Origin: Malacoplasma penetrans HF-2
GTDB taxonomy: Bacteria; Bacillota_I; Bacilli_A; Mycoplasmatales; Mycoplasmoidaceae
Length of the DNA: 64,000 nucleotides
NCBI RefSeq assembly: GCF_000011225.1
Contig: NC_004432.1
Location: 1,054,001-1,118,000 of the forward strand
Direction: 5' to 3'
Shown here: positions 55,781 to 64,000 of the stretch, piece after piece
Numbering within the stretch: the first letter of the stretch is position 1
Layout of the letters: the number at the start of each line of letters is the position of its first letter
Notes under the pieces: model-generated
Database searches by the model: none
What the model saw: only the letters and a program-made list of their open reading frames with translations
Told to the model about the DNA's origin: nothing
Translations under genes and position numbers: made by a program

Positions 55781-56683
55781 TTAAAACTCATCTAATGTTT
55801 TTTTAATAATACTGAACATATTCTTTTCATAAGGTGAGTGGCCTGACTCTTTAACAAAATTTGTTTCACAATTATTTAATTGTTTAGAAAGTAAGTAAGC
55901 ATATTTTGGCAAACAAACCAAATCATATCTACCTTGGAAAATATATGTTTTGATATCTTTGATAACATTTGCATTATTTAATATGTAGTTATCTTCTAAA
56001 AAAGAATTATTGTATGCATAGTGTGCTTCAAGTAATGAAATCTGATAGTTGTCTTCAAAGTCACTATCAAGTTTTTTAGGTAAGTTTAAAGTACAATTTA
56101 TTGTTTCTCAGTTAGCTCATAAAAAAGATGCTTTCTTTTTTAATTCCAAATCATTCCCTATAAGTACTTTATAGTAATATTCAATGTTATTGTTTCTGTA
56201 TTGCTCAGGAACAAAATTTTGAAACACCTCAAAGTATTCACTATAAAATGAGTCACTACCTTTTTGATATAATCACTCTCACTCTTCTTTAGTTCCTAGA
56301 AATACTCCTCTTAAGAAAAGAGCAATAACTCTATAAGGATAATTAATTGCATAAACTAAAGATAGAGTACTTCCTCAGCTTCCACCAAAAACAATTCATT
56401 TATCTATTTGGAAATAGTTTCTAATATTTTCAATATCTTTAAGTAAAGAGAAAGTGTCATTGTTTTCTAAACTAAATTTAGGTCTACTTTTTCCACACCC
56501 TCTTTGATCAAATAAAATTACAAAATACTTATTTAAGTCAAAGAATGTATGAGACTTTTCTGAAATTCCCCCACCTGGTCCACCATGTAAAAACACCACA
56601 GGAATGCCATTAGGATTGCCCATGGCTTTGTAATATATTTGGTGATTATCACATTGAATATATCCATCTTTAAAATATGACAT
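55781..56683 (-). CDS. pip: proline iminopeptidase
   Basis: Alpha/beta hydrolase releasing N-terminal proline. 300 residues. Oxyanion loop VVFLHGGPGGG, FDQRGCGKSRP, nucleophile GGSWGSTLSL (TGA codes the Trp), and near the C-terminus QGRYDLVCLP (Asp) and SGHSPYE (His). Start ATG 56683 with TAGGAGGA upstream, which overlaps the end of the NIF3 gene. Confidence 0.93.
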
Positions 56684-56697
56684 GTTAATTTATCCTC

Positions 56698-57459
56698 CTA
56701 TAACATTTCAATTTTATTTGGATAAAACTCTAAAAATTCAATATTTTTAAATTTCTCTTTAATTGTCTTTATAAAAACTTTTTCAACAGAATGAGGAATT
56801 TCTAAAATAGTAAAATAGTCTTGACTGTTTTTATTTCATAAGTGTCATTTAACTTCGCTAGTAATGAAAAAATCAATTTTATCTTTTTTAATAATTGTTT
56901 CAATTTCACTTGATCCACTACCACCAACTGCTGCTATTTTAATATGTTTAGGTTTGTTATTATTTTTATCTAATTTAGAAGACAATACATTAACATATTC
57001 TATTTCCAAATTATTTTTTATTTTTTTAACTAAATCAGCAAGTGTTAGTTTACTATTTGAAACTCCAAAAAATAAGTATGGTGATTTTTTTGAACGTGAA
57101 ATATTAAAACCTTTAAGTCTTTTTATAATTTGATAAGTTGTTCCTTTAGGGTTTTTATCAAAGCAAGTATGTAAACTAATTACAGAAATATTATGTTCTT
57201 CTAACTTTTGAAAAATTGATTTAATATGTTTCTTTTTTTGATCTAGTGGATCTATAAAAACAGGGTGATGACTAAGAATTAAATTTGAATTATTTTCAAT
57301 TGCATAGTCAACAACATCTAAATTAATATCAAGAGAAAGAATTGGGTTTATAAGAACATTATCACTTCCAAATTCATATATTCCAGAATTATCTCATTCA
57401 TCCTGAGAATCAATTTTATAAATACTATCTAATAAATAATAGAAATCTTTAACTGTCAT
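56698..57459 (-). CDS. NIF3-like (DUF34) metal-binding protein
   Basis: 253 residues, cut into short pieces by TGA codons and easy to miss. N-terminal SQDEWDNSG (family EWDNxG), LILSHHPVFID with paired histidines, SLHTCFDKNPKG, AAVGGSGSSEIE and FFITSEVKWH are NIF3/YbgI signatures that bind a dimetal site. Function of the family is unsettled (GTP cyclohydrolase I type 2 is a misannotation). Starts 1 bp after trmK and is followed by pip. Confidence 0.88.
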
Positions 57460-57460
57460 T

Positions 57461-58135
57461 TTAATCTTTTTTCTTTTCTAATTTTTTTAATTCTTTTTCA
57501 TAAATTTTTAATTCTTTATATTTAGATTTATTTTTTCTTTTTAAATCATCAATATTCTTTAATAACTTAATTTTATTAATTAAAAATTCTTTATATAAAA
57601 GATTTTCTCTTTTTAGTTTTCAATTACCACAATACAAATTCTTTTTACTTTTAGAAGCCTTTATACCATCTGTTTTACTTAGCCAAATAACAGAGTAAAA
57701 AATATCATTATCTAAAACAATAAAATCTTTTTTAATTTTATAAAAATTATTATGAGCAAAAAGTCTTATTAAATGTTCATTGTTATTAGGGCACAAAATG
57801 ATATTAGAAATCTTATTACTAGATTTACACAAGATATCAATCATGGTTAAAGCACCCATTCCAGAAATTGTGCAGTAATCAATTTCAATATTTGAATCAA
57901 AGTTAGCAAAACCATCAGACTTAATATTAATAATATTTTTAAAACCTTTAGTGTTGTTTACAGAATTTAGAAAAGGCTTGTCATTTTTTTCTAAATTATA
58001 AATAGTTTCTGCTTTGTTGTTAGATGACAAAATAGTAGAGAGTTTAGCATGATCAGAGCCAACATCTACTACTATTTTTGCATTATTAATTAAATTCGTA
58101 ATTGATTGAATTCTATTAGAAGTCATTATTTTCAT
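57461..58135 (-). CDS. trmK: tRNA (adenine-22-N1)-methyltransferase
   Basis: 224 residues. Rossmann motif VVDVGSDHAKLSTIL and TISGMGALTMIDIL (family GMGG) are typical of TrmK/YqfN, which methylates A22 of tRNAs; ILCPNNNEHLIR corresponds to the LQPN motif. The C-terminus is a lysine-rich coiled coil. Start ATG 58135 overlaps the rpoD end by 20 bp and follows AAAAGG. The rpoD-trmK-NIF3 order is common in Firmicutes and supports the call. Confidence 0.9.
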
Positions 58136-59399
58136 TAAAGCCTTTTAAAATACCAGACTTAGAAGGGTGTTTGATTTTTCTAAGAGCTTTAGCCTCAATT
58201 TGTCTTACTCTTTCTCTAGTAATTCCATATTTTTCTCCTACTTCTTCAAGAGTCATAGGATGTGAGTATGGAGGTAAACCATATCTCATTCTGATGATGT
58301 CTTCTTCTTTTTCTTGTAAGAACTTTTTAAGAATGTCATCAATGTGTTCACCCATTAATTCTTTTTCAGTAAATTGTTCAGGGTTTAAATTGTCATCATC
58401 TTTTACAAAGTCAACAAATTTAGATTCTTCATCTTTTCCAACAGGTTTATCAAGAGAAACTGGGTCAATATTTAATTTCTTAATATTTAAAATCTTTTTA
58501 GCAGTAAAACCAGCTGCTGTTCCATCCATTGCATCTGCTAATTCTTCTGGAGTTGGATCTCTTCCATATTCTTGCATTAATTGTCTTTCAGCTTTTGAAA
58601 GTTTATTAATAGTTTCAACCATATGAACTGGAATTCTAATAGTTCTTGCTTGATCAGCAATTGCTCTAGTAATTGCTTGTCTAATTCATCATGTTGCATA
58701 TGTTGAAAACTTATTACCTAATTTGTAATCAAATTTAGTAATTGCTTTCATTAATCCTAAAGAACCTTCTTGTAATAAGTCTTCTAAATCTAAACCTCTG
58801 TTTAAATATTTTTTAGCAATAGAAGTTACAAGTCTTAAGTTTGAAGTCATTAATTGATTAATTGCATATTCTCTAATAGTTTTATCTTCACTATCAAGCA
58901 TCTTCCCAATTTCTTGTTCTTCTTGAGAAGTTAACATTTTAGATGAACCTAAAACATTTAAAAATGACTTAATTCCATCGTCTACTTTATCTCTAGTAGA
59001 ACTCATTGGAGTTGTAACATCATGAACAATGTAGTCAATTTTACTAGCTACATTTGATTTTAATTCTTTTATGTCATCACTATTGTTAGAAGTAAAAGGG
59101 TTTCTATCAATTTCAATACCCTCTTGTTTTAGTCAGTCAAAAATTTCTAAATAATCATCATTTGTTAAGTCAAATCTATCAAAGTAAATTAAAATTTCTT
59201 CAGCTACAACCTTATTCTTTTTTCTTTTTTTAGATGAAAGTTCTTTAATAAATTTCTTTTTTGCAGTTACTAAATCATCTCTATTAATATTCTTTTGAAG
59301 ATTACCTTCAAGAATCCCACTGCTAATAAAATCTTGATTTAAAGTACCTTTCACTTCTTTCTTTTCAGTTTTGTCTTTTCTACCTAATTTTAATTTCAT
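58116..59399 (-). CDS. rpoD: primary RNA polymerase sigma factor
   Basis: 427 residues. Region 1.1-like basic N-terminus, region 2 ([36 protein letters not shown] with TGA-Trp), region 3 ([13 protein letters not shown]) and region 4 ([21 protein letters not shown]). The aromatic residues of region 2.3 that melt the -10 box are intact. The usual dnaG neighbour is not visible next to it. Confidence 0.96.
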
Positions 59400-59591
59400 A
59401 TGACCCTCTTGTGATTTAAAAAAATTATTGAATTTTGTAAATATTAATTTTTACTTTTAGATAGCTTTAAATTATTATTCACAAAAGCAAATTTATAAAT
59501 ATTATAATGAAATTTGTCTAATTATTTATAAGAAATAAAATAACAAATACCTTATAAAAGTAAATATTTGTTATTTTAATTTTAATTAAAC
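59400..59591 (-). terminator. ftsZ terminator and rpoD promoter region
   Basis: Inverted repeat AAAATAACAAATA (59537-59549) / TATTTGTTATTTT (59565-59577), 15 bp after the ftsZ stop, T-rich exit on the minus strand. The rest is AT-rich without a gene. Confidence 0.7.
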
Positions 59592-61403
59592 TTATTTATT
59601 TCTTCTAAAAATTCTATCAAACAATGATCTTTTCTTTTTAGGAGCTGGGGTTCTTCTTGAAGAGTAATAACTATCTTCATCATCATAGTATCTACTACTA
59701 GGTCTATTGTAACCTTGGTTTTGACTATTGTATCTAGCAGAACCATATTCTTGAGAAAATCTTGAAGTTGATGAAGGTTGTTGTCTATCTCTAACATAAG
59801 AAACATCATCAGTATCATCATCTGGTAAACCTAAAACTTTAGCAGTACTAGGGTATGAATTTTGAACATTAGTGTTATCTAATGAATCACTTCATAAACT
59901 TTCTTGGTTTCTATTTGAATCCATTTCTTTTAATGTTTCATAAACTGAATTAGTAGAATTTGAAGCACCACCTAAATATGAAGATTCAGTTGAAGCAAGC
60001 TTAGGTTCAGGAATATCAACTAATGGAACATCACTAATATCAAAACTTCCTGTTAATAGAATATTAACTTCAGCATCTTCATAAACGTCATTATAAGCAA
60101 CACCATGAACAATGTTAACATTACCAGATTCAACAATTTCTTTTAAAGCACTTCTAGTATTTTCTAGAACATAACTTGGAACATTTTCATTTAACTTGAA
60201 GTTAATTAATGCTTTTTCAGAATTTTTAATGTTTACATCACTAAATCCTGTTTTGATTCCAGTTTCAATTGCATCTTTAATTCCATCTTTTGTGTAATCA
60301 GTAACATTAATTCTCATGAATAAGAATCCATTCTTATCTTCAAAGAAGTTTCTAACGTCAGCAAAGTCCACATTAATGTCACTTGGCATTGTAATAATGT
60401 TAATAATTTCTTCAACAATAGTTTTGATGTACTTGTTAGCACTTTCATATGCTTTTTTAATAGACATTTTTTCTTTGTCTACATTAATAATTTTGTCATT
60501 GTTAACAGTAGTTAAACCATTACAACATAAAGCTAAGTTTTGTAAACCTAGTAAAGCATTAGAGTAAGTCTTTTCACCTTCTGCACCAATTGAAGGAAGG
60601 TTAAATAAACCAATTGTTAAAATTCCTAACTCTTGAGCTGCTTTTGCAATTACAGGAGTTGCACCAGTTCCAGTACCTTTACCAAGACCTGCTACTAAGA
60701 TTAAAACATCAACACCTTCTAACATTGTTTTTAAAACTTCAATGTCAGCTTCTGCTGCTCTTTTACCAGTTTCTGGATCACCACCTGAACCATTACCATT
60801 TAATTCTTCAGAACCTAGAATGAAAATATCTTTCATATTTTCACCTAAGTTACTTAAAGCAATATAGTCAGTGTTTAATGCAATAATGTTACAAAAACTT
60901 GGTCATTCACGTGAGTTAACCATGTATTTAACAATATTGTTACCAGCACCACCAATACCAATAATTTTTACATTAAAAGATTTAGAGAAAGTTTTTTCTC
61001 TATTAGATAGAAGACGAACCAATGTAGAGTTGTTAATCTCTTGTAAAATATTAATTTCTTTTTTAATTTTAATTTTTGGCTCTTCATCTTCAGCAGCATT
61101 AGTTCTAGCTACTGGGTTTTGTTGCTGAACCACTGTAGGCATAGATTTAGCTTGTTGACTTTTTCTACTTACAGAATTGTTATCAATATAATATTGATCT
61201 TCATTTTTAATAACTAAAGGAGTAGTACTATGTTCAACTCTTACTGATTCTCTTGCATCTCTAGGGTTTCTATAGTTACTTTCTTCTCTGTCATCATGTA
61301 ATAAATAATTTTCTTTGTTAAAAGAACTTTTTTTTCTGTTTAAATATTCATCAGCATTAACTGAGTCTAAAATTCTATCAACAATATTTTTATTATTAGC
61401 CAT
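59592..61403 (-). CDS. ftsZ: cell division protein FtsZ with long N- and C-terminal extensions
   Basis: 603 residues against roughly 380 in most bacteria. The first about 145 residues are a charged, low-complexity extension. The tubulin-type GTPase domain follows: IIGIGGAGNNIV, LVAGLGKGTGTGATPV (loop G-x-GTGTG with Lys inserted where Gly is usual) and NVDFADVRNFF. The C-terminal about 130 residues are Ser/Tyr/Asp-rich, ending in a basic KKKRSLFDRIFRRNK-like tail that may bind membrane or partners. No ftsA or mraZ/mraW gene is adjacent. Confidence 0.92.
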
Positions 61404-61597
61404 ATAATTTTTTACCTCGAAGTATTTAATTATTGATTTAAATATTCTATTTAAGTTAAAAAATAAAACATTTAAATAAATTCGATAACTAATTTTAATA
61501 TCTTTTAACTAAAAGTATACAAAATAAAAATAAAAATTTTATATAAAGTTTATTTTTTGCTACTTTATATAAAATTTAAATTTTAAAAATTAAAGTT
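61404..61597 (-). terminator. protease-1 terminator and ftsZ promoter region
   Basis: ATTTTATATAAAGT (61536-61549) / ACTTTATATAAAAT (61562-61575), perfect 14-bp inverted repeat, then a T-rich minus-strand exit. No gene in the remainder. Confidence 0.75.
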
Positions 61598-62956
61598 TTA
61601 ATTTGTATTAATCTTGGAATTTATTTGAGTTGTTAAACTGTAACTTACTGTTGAACTATTACTAAGTTTATAAGCACTAGTGTTAAACCAAGTCATTAAA
61701 CCTTTATAAAAAGTTGAGTCAGTGCCACTACTAATTTCACCCCAGTAAATTCCTGCAATTTGGAAAGAACCATTTGAATCCTGAATAACTATAGGAGACC
61801 CAGAACTTCCTGCATAACTTGATGCATTAATCATTGATTGAATCCCAATACTTACATAGTTGTAGTCTTTGTAATCCGAATTATTACTATCATTATAAAA
61901 AGCAATTGGGAGAGAAACTGGTAAATATTGTGTGTCTGTTCCATTAACAAAAGCCTTTGCGGGAAATTGAATATCTCCATAGGTTGAGAAACCTGAAAAT
62001 GCAATCCAAGAAATATCTGATAATGAACTTCCTTGGCCACCACTGCTTCTGTTGTATGAAGGAAACCCAGCCATATATAAATTTCTATTTTTTAAATTTT
62101 CTAAATCTTCAACATTACCTGAATAAATATTAGTGGGATTTTCAAAATAGTTTGAAATCCAATCTTTAAAAGTATTTAAATATCTATTTTTAGTTGATTG
62201 ATTAATATTTGTACTTTTATTAGTCATCATCCCAGAAGTAGTTAATGAAGAAGGATCAATTTGATATTTTAAAACAGCAATATCTTGTGCACCATTATAT
62301 TTTGTATTGCTATTGCCCGCTGTCTTCCCAGAATATTGTTTGTCAGTACTATTAAATTTATTTTTAAATTCACTATCTGTAGTTGTAGTAAAAGTAACAG
62401 TAGGGGTAGTAACAGGAAAATAGACAATATCATTTGAATATTTTGAATTATTTGAACCGCTTGTCGTTATTCCAACAAATGCATTAACAGAATCTGCATA
62501 GTTTTTATAACTAAAATAAGTGCCCCTTGTATTGCTCTCCACTGTCTGAACATTACTTTTGCCAATAAAACTCAAAATGTTAGCAACATGTAAATTTGTT
62601 GCAATATAAAAAGTATTTGAACTTTGGTCTGCTTGATAAATTCATCCAGTCCCAGCTTGATAAGGACTACTAGAATTTAAAACAGGAGTAGTTACACTAT
62701 TTTCACTATAAGCATATTGGAATAGTAAAGAAACAGTTCTATGACTAATTCAATTAGTTGCACTTGAACTTTTGTTATAAGCTAATGGATTACCATTAGC
62801 ATCATACAAAGTATTATTTTTCTTAATAACAAAATAAATCCCAACTCCAGCACCAGAGATAGTAACTGCACCAACTGCTGCTATTAAACCAAAAAAATCA
62901 TAACTTCTTCTTTTTAGTTCATTTAGCTTTTGGTTTTCTAAAGAAGTCTTCTTCAT
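61598..62956 (-). CDS. trypsin-fold surface protease, DUF31-like
   Basis: 452 residues. An N-terminal membrane anchor (FFGLIAAVGAVTISGAGVGIYFV) precedes an extracellular chymotrypsin-like domain. Catalytic triad candidates in order: His in YIATNLHVAN, Asp in GAQDIAVLKY, Ser in YAGSSGSPIVI. DUF31 proteases of mycoplasmas include immunoglobulin-cleaving enzymes; the substrate here is unknown. Start ATG 62956 (MKKTSLENQK) chosen; ATG 62992 is an alternative with more overlap. Trp codons in the protease domain are TGG. Confidence 0.82.
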
Positions 62957-63140
62957 CAATTTCCATAATCCTGTTATTGTTGAAGATATCATTAAAATTC
63001 ATTTTAGGATTTTGTTGATAACCTTGATTTTCATATTCTTGATCACCATAATAATCATCAAAATCACTATAGTCATTATTGTTATAAAAACTTAAGTTTG
63101 ATAGAAACTTTCTATAAATATTTAATTTGTTTTGTTTCAT
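62919..63140 (-). CDS. small acidic Tyr/Asn-rich protein overlapping the protease gene
   Basis: 73 residues (starts MKQNKLNIYRKFLSN, then FDDYYGDQEYENQG). No signal peptide or known family. Its end overlaps the protease start in another frame by 38 bp (or 74 with the alternative start), suggesting translational coupling. It may instead be the remnant of a longer N-terminus of the protease. Confidence 0.5.
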   Translation of the reverse strand: MKQNKLNIYRKFLSNLSFYNNNDYSDFDDYYGDQEYENQGYQQNPKMNFNDIFNNNRIMEIDEEDFFRKPKAK

Positions 63141-63209
63141 GATTCATTATTTATTAAATAAATTGTTACACTATTTGAGCATTTAATCAACTACACAAAA
63201 TAAAATAAA

Positions 63210-64000
63210 TTAATCTGTTTCACTTGTTGATGGACTTGATGATGAAATGGCACTACTAATATAAGTTGTTAAATTATATGAAATAGTACTACTTCCTAAT
63301 TTATAACTGTTTGTTGAAAACCATGTCATAATTCCTTTTTTATAAGAAGAAGATGACGACCCAAAGTAAACTCCACCTCAATAAATTCCAGCAATTTTAA
63401 AAGATCCATTAGAATCTTGAATAACTACAGGAGATCCTGAACTTCCAGAAAAACTAGATGCTTCTAAATATGAAGATACTCCAATACTAATATAGTTGTA
63501 GTCAGTATAATCATTAGTTGTTGAAGAACCACTAGAAGAATCACTACTAGATGAAGAATAAAAAGCTATAGGGCTATTTAAATAACTACTACTGTTATTA
63601 CTAAGATATTCATTACCATCATAATTTAAAGTAGATAGAGAACTATTACTACTTCCATTAACACTTGTAGCTACAGTAAAATCAGAAAACCCTAATCAAG
63701 TAATATCAGATAATGAAGAACCTGTATCATGAGTTTGAGAGTTATATGCTGGAAATCCTGCCATATAAAGTTTTTGAGTACTCAAACTAGATAATTGGTC
63801 TATATAGTCTGTATAAATTGTTGTGGGGTTATTAAAGTAAGTTGAAATTCAATCTTTAAAAGTAGTAATATATGTGCTTTTACTAGAAGAATCTAAATTA
63901 TCATTTTGATTACTTCTAATACCACTACTTGTAGTATAAGTATTTGGATTAATAGTATATTTTAAAACTGCAATATCAACAGCACCATAAAATTTTTCTG
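63210..64000 (-). CDS. trypsin-fold surface protease paralog (partial, runs off right edge)
   Basis: C-terminal about 263 residues of a second DUF31-like protease, collinear with the first: Asp in GAVDIAVLKY, TFKDWIST, LYMAGFPAYN, and Ser in FSGSSGSPVVI, then IAGIYWGG and GIMTWFST. The His and anchor lie beyond the window. Rich in Ser runs. Here the Trp codons are mostly TGA, unlike the neighbour. Ends at TAA 63210. Confidence 0.85.

Noticed and set aside
59582-59821. 79-residue frame at the ftsZ 3' end
   Set aside because: Overlaps the real FtsZ C-terminal tail in another frame; that tail continues to TAA 59592 with natural composition.

Overview
This is a window from an AT-rich Mollicute chromosome. 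Nearly every housekeeping gene is interrupted by in-frame TGA at positions where its family has tryptophan, so the window reads under genetic code 4 (TGA = Trp); coordinates below are given under that code. A pyrR-pyrB-pyrC-pyrK-pyrD-pyrF operon is rare among mycoplasmas but known from the Malacoplasma penetrans lineage. A lipoprotein signal peptide of the P35 type, giant surface-protein paralogs and DUF31-type proteases also fit a Malacoplasma penetrans/iowae-like organism. That taxonomic assignment is inference.

Layout. 1-5145: pyrimidine operon on the minus strand, led by a PyrR-binding hairpin and an attenuator. 5281-16300: three tandem paralogous surface proteins of about 1,180 residues, each with its own terminator and a shared extended -10 promoter. 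16374-26590: miaB, a P35-like lipoprotein, aldo/keto reductase-tyrS, an acidic repeat protein (apparently frameshifted), rsmG, a ParA-like ATPase, and a DEAD-box helicase-yebC-proS operon. 26743-39408: lemA with a large membrane partner, dnaX-ybaB-recR, tmk-holB-mnmE-tatD plus two four-TM proteins, and a Bax-inhibitor-like protein. 39589-42094: gap-pgk, with an unusual lysine/alanine/proline tail on PGK.

42291-49999: a phase-variable type I restriction-modification locus. hsdR (frameshifted), hsdM and hsdS form a minus-strand operon. A second, headless hsdS lies in opposite orientation, and a tyrosine recombinase sits next to the outer repeat. A 97-bp inverted repeat and a 170-bp internal inverted repeat pair predict inversion between several HsdS specificities.

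50181-54450: tRNA-His, mnmA, a comparatively GC-rich interval that may be a structured RNA or a gene relic, and four tandem copies of a coiled-coil protein gene separated by CRISPR-like 36/30/36-nt repeat-spacer-repeat motifs. 54514-64000: small membrane proteins, proline iminopeptidase, a NIF3-family gene, trmK, rpoD, an unusually long ftsZ, and two tandem trypsin-fold DUF31-like proteases, the second running off the window.

How it works together: the core genes cover pyrimidine synthesis, tRNA modification and charging, replication and repair, lower glycolysis, sigma factor and division. The accessory genes are dominated by variable systems: surface paralogs, tandem repeats, the hsdS inversion locus and secreted or surface proteases.
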